From Scedosporium boydii (taxonomy: Eukaryota; Ascomycota; Sordariomycetes; Microascales; Microascaceae), in assembly GCA_002221725.1 (NCBI GenBank), contig NJFT01000005.1:310001-374000 (forward strand): DNA of 64,000 nucleotides. The letters run 5' to 3'. The translations under genes were made by a program, and so were the position numbers. Of the stretch, positions 38,445-49,929 are shown one piece after another. Positions within the stretch are counted from its first letter, which is position 1; the number at the start of each line of letters is the position of its first letter. The notes beneath the pieces were generated by a model. The model made no database searches and was not told where the DNA came from. It was given only the letters and a program-made list of their open reading frames with translations.

Positions 38445-41331
38445 TCATAGCCGGAGTCTCTGGGTAAGCCGCTCCAGATCTCCACCATCATCATCGTCTC
38501 TAGACCGCTTATTCCCCGCGGTTCCCATCGCTCGGTCCCTCAGCCAGCGCATCTCGTTCATGAGGATGTACTTTCCGTACGCCTCGTCACCGAGAATCTC
38601 CCGCATCTGCTCTCCCTTGAAACTTTCCACCCTGGCCTCCCACTCAGCGAACTTCTCGTCCTCCTTACTTCTTAGGGCCTCCTGCTGTTTGCCGAGTTTG
38701 GTGACGACGAGCGTATGAGGTGAACTGCGAACCTCGATGCTGCACTTGAACAGATTGCACGGCAGTTGTTGCCGGAGATGAGCGCGTCGATTCTTCTCCA
38801 TAGAGAAGCGGCCAACCTGTTGGGTCTCGGACCCAAGGAACTGGTTGAGAGAGCCGCAATCGTTGCAGTCGCCGTTGGGGCAAGGAATGGACCGATGCGC
38901 CCAGCCGACTGGTCTCTCTGAGTAGGTTGGTGGCTCGGGAAGTATGTAGTCCAAGAGCATAGACGTAACAAACTTTCTCAGGGACGGCGTCGTTGGCATC
39001 TTATACAGCTGCAAGGGCTTAAGAAGAAAACCGAGAAGGGCGTCGTAGGTTCTCCAAGTGTCCCACTGGTCGTCGTTCTTGTGCTCCTTCGAGGGGATGG
39101 GTTCCTCCTTGAGAAAACGATCGCAGCTGGCGTCTATAAGCCTAGTAAATTCCTCAACGAGGCCGAGTTCGAGGCCCTTCTCGACGAAGCGGATGAACCG
39201 ATCCCAACACGTCTCCGCTAGGTAGAGTGCATCCTTCGGTGATTCGTTCGTCTCGTTGGCCAAACATATCGAGCTTGGAAGCATGAGCTTCTTACTCCTC
39301 TGAGTGAGAAAGTAATGGAACATAGTCACGGCTCCGGCAAACTCAGGTTCCGTTCGTTCTTCAGCTGCCGTTCGCAGAAACACATAGAGCAGATCACGCG
39401 AGGCCCGTGATTTCAGGGTTGGTAGAAGACTAAAGACGCCCAGCGAGTTAGAGAGAACGGAGATATTCCTCAGGGATATCGGGAAGCAGTCACAGTCCGG
39501 CTCCCAGTTCAAAGACTGCGAGATATGAACGGAGGCAAGATGTACTGGAAACAAGTCGCCGCGAAATAAGAGGAGATCACGTACATATCATCGATCCAGC
39601 CGCTTTCGTCGTACCGTTCACGCACCATGTCAAGGACGAAGTCGAAATCCTGGAGTTCGAGCTTGGGGCGGTGTTGAAAAGCCTTGTCTAACGCCCAAGT
39701 TGTGAAATTATCGAAAGACTCCTGGGTATCGCCGTCTTCTATGAGTGTTGAGACATATTCGAGGTCTTCCCTCGGCGAGAGCGACGCCGACACAACTCCA
39801 CCAAACCTAGAAGCGTAGTCCAGTTTAGTTCTCGTCACTGGCAGCATAGAGGTAAAAAGAAAATAACGTACCACTTTTCCCAATCGAAGGGTTCCTCCTC
39901 ATCCGGTTGGTAACGTATGTCCGCAATATTCCAGAGTTCTCGTAGTAGTGGCTCCCGAGTACTCCAGTTAGTGATGCCCTTGGTAACTGCTGCCATGAAA
40001 ACGTCATGCCTGCCGAGTTCCGCAGCCTGGTGTGCAATTAGGCCGGCCGCGTCCCAGGCCGTACCGGGACTCATCGCATCGAGAGCATCCCGGAAAAAGT
40101 CTAGGATGATGGACGTCGTACGCTGAGAGCAGGAGGGACTCTTGATCTTGTCGCGGGCCAACGACACGAGACGGTCAATACGGAGATCGGTGCCCGGGGA
40201 GCCAAGTAGAGCGCTAAGGCCCTCCACGCGCACAATGATGATGGCTGTGTCGCGGTAACGGAAGGTATCTGGCGTGCTCGTGTTCTCAGTGGATTCGCCT
40301 TCGTCCATGCTATCGGGCTCTCGTTCTAGGAAACGCTCGACCCCGAGAATCTCAGAATCGTCGAGTTTAAGCCTGCTCATGACAGAACCTCCGGAGCAGG
40401 TCAAAACCTCGTCGGCAACCGTGCTGGTTTCTTCTAACCGACCCTCGTCAACGTCCATGTTAGTGCGCGTCATGTTTGCAAGAAACATGATAAATCCATC
40501 CAAGGCACAAGCTCTGCGCAGTGTTACGGCAACATTGCGGTGGCGGCCAGACAGCATTTCAAAGGGTGGACACCAGCTATCTCTGTACAGGTGGGAGAGT
40601 GGATAGGCGATCTTGGCAGGGCCCGTTGGCCATGCCTGAAGTTGGCGGCGTACCATTTCCACATCCTCTGTTATAAGCTCTATATCGGCCATTCGTTGGC
40701 GTTCGGCGGTCCCAATTTGGACAAGGTCATAGATCAAGATGAGGCGGTAACCCTGCGTCAAAGGTTTGATTTCGTGACTAGCATCGGCGTGCCAGGCCAG
40801 CACGGTAATTTCTGACTCGGACTCCGAGCTAGTGCGAAGGACAACCTTCTGCTCGCCAGAAGACACATGAAAGTCTCCATCGCTATGCTGAGACGGAAAA
40901 CAGACGGCCAGAATGCCTAGAGTATGACCGCTTCCCCAACCCATTCGACCTGCGGAGAAAGACCCCTTCCCGTGGAGGAGAAGTTTGCGCAGCACAGCTC
41001 TGACGTCCCATAGGTCTAGTTGCTGAGCTATTCGGGGAACGATGGTATTTTCCAGAAATCCTTCCCAGTCTGGGTTCGCCAATTCGAAGCGCCAACGGTC
41101 CAGCTCCCAACCTTTCTTCTGACTGATGAGTTCCGCGTCGGTGTGGCCAAGGGGAAGAGAGACTCGTAGGCGGCCCCCGAGCTCGAGCCACGGATCCGCA
41201 AAACCCTCAAATTTCTCGGAGGTGGCAAACTTGTTGGTACTTCGGACCTGGTTCAGGCAGTCGAACAAAGTTGAGCTCCAGGTTTGGAAGTCTCCTGGGC
41301 TGTCATTGTTGGCATCTTGGTCGATATCCAT
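38445..41331 (-). CDS. 2OG-Fe(II) oxygenase-like fungal protein (918 aa)
   Basis: Three exons on the minus strand: 41,331-39,872, 39,806-39,581 and 39,515-38,445. Introns are 65 nt each, the first GTACGT...TAG, the second GTGATC...CGCAG; the second donor is not ideal but keeps phase 0. Residues about 120-205 resemble the prolyl-4-hydroxylase-like 2OG oxygenase domain common in large fungal proteins: LGILAVCFPSQHSDGDFHV (138-156), then WHADASHEIKPLTQGYRLIL (180-199). Distal His186 and Arg196 are placed as in active members. The upstream metal-binding HxD expected just before this core is not visible; the aligned stretch reads GSFSAGRMGW (123-132). The remaining 700 residues are unannotated, with a Cys-rich patch near CPNGDCNDCG and a basic, acidic C-terminal tail (KRSRDDDDGGD). 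The domain may be non-catalytic. It lies tandem with CCT5, 0.9 kb upstream in the same orientation, with no sign of joint function. Confidence 0.85.
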
Positions 41332-42255
41332 CTTCTGGAGCTTGGCCTTGGGTCCGCTGGGATGGGTTATTCTCTTCTAGGGGTCGCACATGAGATAGAT
41401 TATAGCATCTAGCCTGAGAACAAATTAGAATTTGGAGAATCCAGCAGAGTTGTCCCAAGATGTCGTGTCACGTAAGAAGGCTTCGTGATGTTGATATTTT
41501 CATTCTACCCTGACATGTGAACAGAGAAGGTTGCTCTTTCCCCCTTGTTGCCTCTGGTCCGCGGTGACTTTGACTTGAAGAAGAAGGTAAATTACTTGCT
41601 TCGTTCTTTCCCTTTGGGAGTGTTCGCAAGTCATGCTTAAGAGTGACTAGAATTTTAAAGCAAATTCTTGACTAAACCTGAAGACTTGGAGAGAGGTCAA
41701 CATGTTTTAGGAAGATAAAACACCCAGTATATAAGATACAGGGGTGTTGAAACAGAGGATAGTGATTGATAGGGACAAAACTCCCTCCTTGCTGCTGAGT
41801 CCGAAGATATCACCGAAGGATACTTGGTTAACAAACCTGATCCTTTTGCTTCCTATAAGGCAATAGAGCCTTCGGGATGTAAATGGCACATACCTCAACC
41901 TCACCAGTGTACCACCACTGTTGCCGCCAAAAACGAGTGCCGGGGAGAGTCATGAGATTACTAGCATCTCGATTTCCACAGCCAAGGAGTCGCGCCGATT
42001 TCGACAGACGAAAGCATTGATATATCCTTGGAGCAAATGTCACTCGGCAGCTCCGGATCTCGTACTCGCACCGCCGGCCTTCCGAAAGAACAAGAGTCCC
42101 TTTTACATTGATTCATCATCTATCTCTTTTTCTACACCCCATATCCGGCGCCTCCTCCCATGAATGGTATAAGATTCTCCATGATCAAACATGTCCAAGT
42201 TCCTCTTTTTCCCACATCCCCCCTTCCCTCTACGCTTCTTTTCATTGTCCTTTAT
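41332..42255. promoter_or_regulatory. Intergenic: promoter of the 2OG-like gene and 3' flank of CCT5
   Basis: Both flanking genes run on the minus strand, so this 0.9 kb holds the CCT5 3' UTR on its right side and the 2OG-like gene's promoter on its left. I see no coding potential and no recognised element. The right half (42,100-42,250) is C/T-rich. Confidence 0.5.
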
Positions 42256-44174
42256 TTAGAAGTCATTCTCATCCACACCCGACACAATAACATTATTAAC
42301 CTTGAGAACCATGCGACATAGCTGCGTCGCAAGCTGAAGCTGCTGCTTCTTTCCAATGAGGGGATCGATAACGAAGGCGTCTTTCATGTCGTTGTTGCCT
42401 CGGCTCATGCAGTCGACACCATACTTTCCGCGGGCAGAGGGGCCGCCCGTGGCCTGTTGGCTCTTCACCTCGGCGAGTGTCGCAATGGGGTGGAGACCGC
42501 TGTTCTCGGCGAGGGCCATCGGGATGGCATCTAGAGCCTCGGCAAAGGCGCGCATGGCGTATTGCTCGAGGCCGGGGGTCTTCACGGCGGCATCCTCTAC
42601 GGCGAGGGAGCAGGCGATTTCAGCGGCACCGCCACCGTAGACGACCCTGTTGTCGCGGACAAGGTTCCTTACGACGCAGAGAGCATCATGGAGAGATCGC
42701 TTAGCCTCATCAACAAGCTAGAGAGTCGAGTGTTAGCAGATACCCCATAATAGAGCGCAAAAAGTGGGGGAGCAGGTGGAGAGAGCACATACCATCTTGT
42801 TGCTGCCACGGACGAATACAGTTACCGCACGAGTATTTGCGCACTCCTCAATAACGAGCATCTTCTCCCTAGTCGTACCGAAAGACATCTCTCTTACGAT
42901 ACCAGCGGTACCGAGTTTCTCGGGGGTCAGGTCTTCGAAACGGGGAACGATACGTCCGTTGGTAGCAATCGCAATCAGCTCGATCTCGGGGCCGCCGACC
43001 CATCGCACGGCCGGGAGGTGGTTCTGGAGGAGAAGATGGTTGGCCTCGTCGTCGAAGCCCCACTGGCAAATAGCAAGATTGGCACCAGTGTCCTTGATCT
43101 GCTGGATCATCTCAATGAATTTCTCCTTCTCGTAGTTTTGAAGCTTCTTGAATTCCTCGACGCTTGTGATGTCGAGGTGGTGTTTCGTCTTGGGCTTCGG
43201 GGGCTCAAAAGGACAGGTGAGGATCGCAATCTTGGCGTCCTTAACTTCGGAGGGCATCTGGGGGTGAGAGAAGTCCTTGTCGACAATGACACCCTTGACA
43301 AGCAGGGAATCCTCCAGAGAGCCTCCAACTTTTCCATCAACCTTGATCAGCTCGAAATCGACGTCCTTGCGTTCTAGATCGGCGACGGACAGCACGGCAT
43401 CGACGGCGATGTTGGCGAACTGGTCGTGAGCCTTGGAAACAATCTTGCTACCCAGACTCGTCCGCGCCACCTTGACAAGGTTTGTGGTCTCCTCCTTTGT
43501 GAACTCGACAACGTCCGAAATCTTGTCGAGCTCCGCCACGGCGATGTCGCAAGCATGATCGTAACCGTCGGCGATACGGATGGGGTGGATGCCCTTGTCA
43601 ATGAGCTCCGCGGCTTGCTCGAGGAGGGCGCCAGCGAGCACTACGACACCCGTGGTCCCATCTCCTATCTCCTCATCTTGCGACTTGGATAGCTCGACGA
43701 GAAGCTTCGCTACGTGGTTCGTGATTTCCATCTGTTGCAATATAGTAGCGCCATCGTTCGTTACGGTGATGTCGCCGTCTGGAGAAATGAGGATCTTGTC
43801 GAGGCCGCGGGGGCCGAGGGAGGTCTTGATGATGTTCGCAACTGTGCGGGCGGCGAGGATATGGGACTTGACAGCTTCGGTTCCGAACTGGCGCTTCTTC
43901 TTGCCTTGGCTAAGTGGGTGTTAGGGACTCCAGCTCCAGATCATGAAAGGGGAGGCGGGGTCGAGGAGGCGAAAGGGAGACATACTCTCGGACAACAATG
44001 AAGGGACGACCTTGGTCATCCTTCATCAACGTCGCTAGAGTCACAAAAACGTTAATCGGAAGCTTTGGGACGGGGTCGACGCTCGTTCATACCATTAGAC
44101 AAGTCTAGGTCTGCAGAGGATGTTAGCGGGGCTCATGGAAGGCAAGAGAAGAATGCGGACTCACTCATCGCCAT
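42256..44174 (-). CDS. cct5: T-complex protein 1 subunit epsilon (CCT5)
   Basis: Subunit of the cytosolic TRiC/CCT chaperonin, which folds actin, tubulin and other substrates using ATP. Five exons on the minus strand: 44,174-44,165 (10 nt), 44,110-44,093 (18 nt), 44,034-43,986, 43,909-42,793 and 42,717-42,256. Introns are 54-76 nt, and the last carries an ideal TGCTAAC branch site. The product is 551 residues, normal for the family. The tiny first exons rebuild the epsilon-type N-terminus [20 protein letters not shown]. Group II chaperonin motifs follow: [18 protein letters not shown], the ATPase motif [15 protein letters not shown], the epsilon-specific [48 protein letters not shown] and a C-terminal [18 protein letters not shown]. 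All catalytic signatures are intact. The small 5' exons are easily missed by gene finders. It shares a 1-kb divergent promoter with HBS1. Confidence 0.97.
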
Positions 44175-45182
44175 CTTCTCGACTATAAGAGCTGGGAAGC
44201 TCTAGACTACTTTATTAAACGAAATCTCCTCCGAGAATAACTGGGCGGACTACCTAGAGGCAATTGTGAAGCTCAAGGTTGGGATCTTAAGGGGGCGGGG
44301 TGATCAAAATTGTGAGGTCGTGGCTGATGATTTTTTGCAGTTGCCTGCTCTGGACTTTGGGGCGTCGTTGATAGCTGGTGGCCAATCGATACTGGGCACT
44401 CAGGAGGATATTAGCGGTGTACTACTGCTATGTCAGCTAAAATCTGGCGGTCGTCGCCACTGTCTAGGTCACGTGATAGACAGCCAGGTACTTGGTGGGG
44501 GGTATGAGAAGGAGGCACGACTTCAAGAATAGCGCAACAACTTGTCGATTTCTAGTGATTTTTTATTTTTTGGGGGCGAGATCATATCCATTTAAGATAT
44601 TGTGATGTGATTTCAAAACCAGCTAAATATCCCATAATGTGCTGTAAATCAAGCCCGTGCCTGCAAAGGGGAAATTCTATACTACCGCCTCCATTGCGAT
44701 GATTAATGACTTCATCTTCAGCCCACACCAAGAATTGCCCCTCCCCCACCTTCACGCAGTCGATGTACCTGGATCAATTCCAGCTCATTACCCCGCCATC
44801 AAACATCAAACCTCTGACACAGCATTAGCCATCATCACACTGATCACACAGCTTGAGCCACACCAGATCACATCAACCCTTCTTACTCATTCAAATCAGC
44901 TTACTTGGTAACGCACATCATCGCCCAGGTTTTTGGTGAAGCTTCTCTGGTGCCTTCCTGTCCTGTACTTTATTTTGAAAGCTAGGACTAAACTAGTCCT
45001 GAGACCACGAGGTACGCAGCGCCATTCACATGGGTGAACCAGGAGCTTTCACCACGCCTTGTGCCCAACTAACCTCTATTTCGTGAGACTAGAATTTTGA
45101 ACGTACAAGACAAAAGAACCCTGTCTCATCCCCTTTGCGCTGATCAGCCCCTACCAAACAAACTTCACTTCATCCACCAAAA
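44175..45182. promoter_or_regulatory. Divergent promoter region between CCT5 and HBS1
   Basis: The two start codons face away from each other across 1,008 bases, so both promoters lie here. There is a short open frame at 44,266-44,532 (+), but it lacks family resemblance and is not called. I see no obvious TATA box and no recognised factor site that I would defend. Confidence 0.6.
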
Positions 45183-47952
45183 ATGTCTCGCCATCGTGTT
45201 ATGGCAGGACTCGACTACCGAGAGGAGCTCTCGGATGCAGAGCCTGACGACGAAGTCCCCTTCGATGATGAGGTAGACCAGGTGGCCATGCGCGAGGGAA
45301 AGGCAAAGGTCATAACGGCTCTTGGAGAAATTGCCGACCTGATCCCGCCCTCGGAAATCGAGCAAGCGTTATGGGACAACTACTACGACGTTGACAAGTC
45401 AGTGGCGGTACTTTCCGAGAACTATGAGCAGGAAATCCAGAAGCTGGGCGATGCAACGGTAGAAGTCCTGGCGCGACTTGGCAAAAGCTCCGAAAAGGTT
45501 ACCCCGAAGCAGATCAAAGATGCTCTCTGGCATTACTACTTTGATATCGACAAGACTGTCGCCTACTTGGACAGGACGTACATAAATCCTCCCGAGAAGC
45601 CCAAACCCAAAGCCAAGCCAACCCCGGCTGAACGTAAGTACATTTCGAATTATTTGAACCTTGGTCGTTATAATCGCACCCAAGCTTCGCGGAGGGACAA
45701 AGAGCGTCAGGTAAGCGGCGGCAGGCGCGACGAAATGGAGCCCAAAAACGACCCCATGAGGACCTACGATCTTGCGCCACGGATACACGTCCCGGCGGAA
45801 TGGCACTTCTACGGAGTCAAATGGACAAATGGCTTCTGTGGACCCCAAACTACATTCATCGAGCCGCCAAGGCACGGTGGTCTCTTGGGTGGTTCGGGAA
45901 AGCCATCCAAGCTCCAAGCGCTTGCCGCTGCTCGAAAGAATAAAAGAGCAGCTGAAAATCCGCAACCCGAACACACCGAGCCAGCGAAATCCCCCGCGCC
46001 AACTTCCAGCACCCCAGCAACATCGACCACAAACAAGGAGAACATCAAACTGGACATACGCCTTCTTTCCAAACGACGCCGAGACGGGTCAAGGGCGGAT
46101 CTAGCAGCTACTCCGCCTGCCAATTCCTTGCCAGGTCAGGGCAATCCTGACTCCCGAGGGCCATCGCCCAGCAAAGATCAGGACTGTGCTCCAGAAGAAG
46201 ACCTTACCGCCGGAAACCAGGTCTACACTTTGCATAGAGCCGCCCAACCCTCTGCCTTTGCCTCGACGCTCTTTGGGACCTCCTCGAACGCAACGGCTCG
46301 CCAGGCCGAGGCCTATCCTTTCCCTTATACCGCATCCCCGTCCTACTCTGCCAACCCTTTCCTCGAGCCGAGTCCCGACGATATCGTGCTGGCTGCACAG
46401 GCCAAAGGTTCGCGCTTTTCGGGTAAAAAGTGACAGACTAATCCTGACCAAATTTCTTACCAGCGGGCAAAAAGATCGCCGCAGCAACGCCGAAGAAGGG
46501 ACCTAAAGGCAACTCTACGGCTACCCCTTCGAACACCAATGTCGAGGCTGTTGCTGAGCAGATGGGGAAACTCACCACGAAGCACGAGCCGCGACCTAAG
46601 AGCAAACAGCTTGATGTTATACAGGAGTATGAGAACGCGAAGAAGGACAAGAAGTCGGCCAGTTTCGTCGTCGTTGGTATGTTCATCCTAGGGTCAAGAA
46701 TTAGGTCCCTTTTTTTTCAACCTGCGTACTAATTTTGCTCGTTGCAGGCCATGTTGACGCAGGAAAGAGTACGTTGATGGGGCGCCTTCTCTTGGAGCTC
46801 AAGTTTGTCGACAAGGCCGTCGTCGACAGATACAGGAGGCAAGCAGAGAAGATTGGAAAGCAATCATTCGCACTTGCCTGGGTGATGGATCAGAGAGAAG
46901 AGGAGCGAGACCGAGGAGTTACCATCGACATCGCAACCAACAATTTCGAAACCGACAAGGGAAAGTACACGATCCTTGACGCGCCAGGACACAAGGACTT
47001 CATTCCCAACATGATAGCAGGCGCAAGCCAAGCTGACTTTGCTATCCTTGTCGTGGATTCAAGTACCGGTGCCTTTGAGAAGGGACTCAAAGGGCAGACT
47101 CGAGAGCATGTCCTGCTACTACGGGCCTTGGGAGTTCATAAAGTCATCGTCGCGGTCAATAAGATGGACATGGTGGACTGGTCCAAAGCGCGATTCGACG
47201 AGATATCCGACCAGATCATGGGGTTCCTCTCAGCAAAGGGATTCTTGGCAAAGAACATAACCTTCATCCCCCTTTCGGGGTTCAACGGAGACAACCTAAC
47301 ACGCAGATCAGAAGCGACTGCGTCGTCATGGTACACCGGACCCACCCTCATCGAATCGCTAGACAGCGCCGAAGCCATCAGGCCGTCACTCCGCAAGCCC
47401 TTCCGCATGGCTATCTCGGAGATCTGGAAGTCCCCGCTAGGCCATGTCACAGTTTCCGGCCGGATAGACACGGGAACGACGCAAATCGGCGACGTTCTCA
47501 TCGTACAGCCCAGCGGTGAAGAAGCGTGCATCAAGACCATCATGGTGGACGCCGACCTCCGCGACTGGGCCGTGGCGGGCGAGAGCGTCAGCATCTTCCT
47601 CACGGGTATCGACCCCAATCACCTCCGCGTCGGCGACATCATGTGTGCGGCGACGTCGCCCATCGGCGTTAGCGACACGCTCAAGATGAAGGCCATGGCG
47701 TTCGAGCACGTCATGCCTATGCCCATCGATTTGCATCGCGGCAGGCTGCACTCGGCGGGTCAGATCCTTGCCATGGAGGCCATACTCGATAAGGCTACGG
47801 GAGAGGTGTTGAGGAAGAAGCCCAAGGTTGTGCAGCCGGGTGAGGTAGCGAGAATTACGGTGAAGTTGCAGTCGAAGATTCCGTTGGAGGCGGGGCAGAG
47901 GGTTGTTATTCGGAGTAGTGGCGAGACGGTTGCGGCAGGTCTTGTGGAATAG
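45183..47952 (+). CDS. hbs1: Hbs1 ribosome-rescue GTPase (eRF3/EF-1alpha family)
   Basis: With Dom34/Pelota, Hbs1 splits stalled ribosomes in no-go and non-stop decay; it acts in the cytosol. Exons: 45,183-45,633, 45,685-46,422, 46,464-46,676 and 46,748-47,952, giving 868 residues. The last join rebuilds the P-loop GHVDAGKST. Other G motifs are RGVTID, DAPGHKDF, NKMD and SGFNGDN, then two beta-barrel domains ending IRSSGETVAAGLVE. The linker motif QTTFIEPPRHGGLLGG is typical of fungal Hbs1. The N-terminus carries two consecutive copies of the HBS1 N-terminal fold: residues about 40-81 (ALWDNYYDVDKSVAVL) and 91-133 (ALWHYYFDIDKTVAYL). One copy is usual. Intron 1 (45,634-45,684, 51 nt, multiple of three, AAG acceptor) is uncertain; retaining it adds 17 residues in frame. 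Intron 2 is only 41 nt. The gene is head-to-head with CCT5. Confidence 0.95.
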
Positions 47953-48974
47953 GCGATGAGAGAGTCGGGAGGGGATGGGTAGAAGCAAATATGGCATGTT
48001 ACATGGGCTGCCGGGGGTTCGTGGAGTGTTGTAATGTGCATAAATCGGGAATGGGTTGGTCCATTTTGGTACTGGATGCTATAGAGATAGACGGTTTTGA
48101 CTCAATTTGAGTTCTTCAGTTTCAGCCATTCAGGCGTACAAAGTCGTTACTCGAAACGATGAGGACTTGGGATATATACTCGTGGTTCAAGTCGCTATGA
48201 TGAACTTATTGTGTTCCCTGATTCTATGCTGCCATGTCACATCAACGAAAAGAGTAGACAATGGCCCGGATATTCCCTTTGTCCCTCCCGATATCTGTCC
48301 AAGACCCGATTCAAACTAGGTGGTGAGGCTGAGGGGGGTTGCTTGGCTCCACGCCAATACCGCCTCTGGTCGTACAATAAATCTAGATATGCTTCACACT
48401 CTGAGACTTGATTCGAATCGACGAATATGGAAGATATTTGGGCACGACACTCCCAGAACAGAGGAAGTGATAATGGAGCGAGGCCTTACGTGTGATCCCC
48501 AGCCAGAATACTATCCTACCCGAGGATTGTAGGGGCATTATAAAGAGGCCCTTCTAATATGAGCGAACGCCCGAGGGCATCTTGCCAAACGGGAGAGATG
48601 ATGAATGTCGTGACCCGGATTTTCTCACGGACGTATTACTGCGGATGCGTCACCGATTCTTTACATGACCGAATCCTTCTACTGAGAGAGCTAAACATCA
48701 CGAGGGACTCTTCTTTATCACCTTTCAGCGCGTGGATGTAGGTAGTTAATCGCCGAGTCCTAACCTTCGAACCCGGGTATTTACTAACTGTTACATCAAT
48801 CAGATAAAATAAACCAAGAAATAGTAATGACAGCAGCAACAGCAGCCACAATGTCCTCTCCCTCAGTAGACACTCCGAATCCCCCCTCTGCCAAACAACA
48901 GATCACAAAAGAAACCGTCAGAGAGAAAATTGCCCAATCCTTTATTTCTTCATCGGCCCCAAGCCATCGCAACA
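47953..48974. other. 3' flank of HBS1, no gene seen
   Basis: About 1 kb between the HBS1 stop and the end of the tentative minus-strand gene. Open frames are short and unconvincing. Nothing else recognised. Confidence 0.5.
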
Positions 48975-49568
48975 CTAGACAAATACTGTCATACCGTGTC
49001 GGCGTATATATTCCGGATTCACGCGATTCCGCAAAACACCGTCCGCCATTTCGCGATTATAACGCCCTACCCGGTTAATAATACCCGTGGCGCCATTCAC
49101 CAGGCGGTCCCCCCGAGCACAGATGCGTTCGTGGATGTATGTGACAGCGCCGTCCAGCTCATAGCGCCGACCATAGGTGCCTCTAAGCATAACGCGGCCG
49201 CTATTGCTAGAGAACGTATAATTCCATTGTGCCATATAAATGACGGCACCGCGCCCTACAGAGATCCTTGCATTTTGACTCAATGACTCGCTAGCCGGCT
49301 CCCTGTGTATCGGTCCGGGTATCCTGGTGTGAGTTTCGGTATTGTACCAGTCCGTTCTCTGAGCAGGGATGTCCCTCTGGTCGTCAGCTGCGACTTGGCC
49401 CGTCAGGACTCCTGCCTGGTTCGTGAAGTCGGGGCCGAAAATATCGTTGCTACGGGCAGTCTCTCGGGATTGAAGGTAGAGTGTGTTCGCGGAGTCTCGG
49501 TCGAAGAGGACGTTGATCCGCTGTCTGCGGTTGGTGACGAGCTCACAGCCGTGTTGAGGGGTCGCCAT
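48975..49568 (-). CDS. Hypothetical protein, uncertain 5' end, possibly broken
   Basis: An open frame of 197 codons runs from an ATG at 49,568 to a TAG at 48,975. I do not recognise the family. It is Arg-rich with several Y/W-containing strands (VIYMAQWNYTF, GTYGRRYELDGAVTYIHERI) and no membrane span or signal peptide. Upstream lies a plausible 75-nt intron, 49,676-49,602 (GTAACG...CTAAC...TACAG). It would join the frame, in phase, to a coding-looking exon ending NTTAGLYTV. That exon has no ATG in frame; the natural start at 49,795 (MSFEHPTAGF) lies in another frame and hits a stop at 49,753. The full-length gene may therefore carry a frameshift near 49,755-49,790, or a shorter protein may start at 49,568. 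The reverse frame is also open but looks less protein-like. Confidence 0.38.
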   Translation of the reverse strand: MATPQHGCELVTNRRQRINVLFDRDSANTLYLQSRETARSNDIFGPDFTNQAGVLTGQVAADDQRDIPAQRTDWYNTETHTRIPGPIHREPASESLSQNARISVGRGAVIYMAQWNYTFSSNSGRVMLRGTYGRRYELDGAVTYIHERICARGDRLVNGATGIINRVGRYNREMADGVLRNRVNPEYIRRHGMTVFV

Positions 49569-49929
49569 TATGGTTGCGAGATTGATGTCTCTGGTGACTG
49601 TCTGTACCAAGATGCGTTAGTTTTGGAATGCCACCGGCTGGGACTGAGGGGAAGAAGAGGGAAGAGAGGACGTTACAACTGTATAAAGGCCCGCGGTAGT
49701 GTTCGGAGGCGACGAAGGAGTCGAGGATAAATTTCCTGTATACTTAGAGTCTAGATCGAGGAAATGAATCCCGCGGTTGGATGCTCAAAGGACATGGTGT
49801 TAAGAACATGAGGGATGAGCTTTCAAGAGCGGCTTTTCGCTCATTTCTATAGTTCATGTTGGCCCCCAATTAACCCAGGGACCAGTTTCTGGGCTCACAG
49901 AAGCAAGGATTGTGAACCGAGGCCATGAT

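Noticed and set aside
45711..45716. GTAAGC after CAG in HBS1, looking like a second donor site
   Set aside because: The reading frame continues into the conserved Hbs1 linker (FYGVKW..., QTTFIEPP), so these bases are coding.
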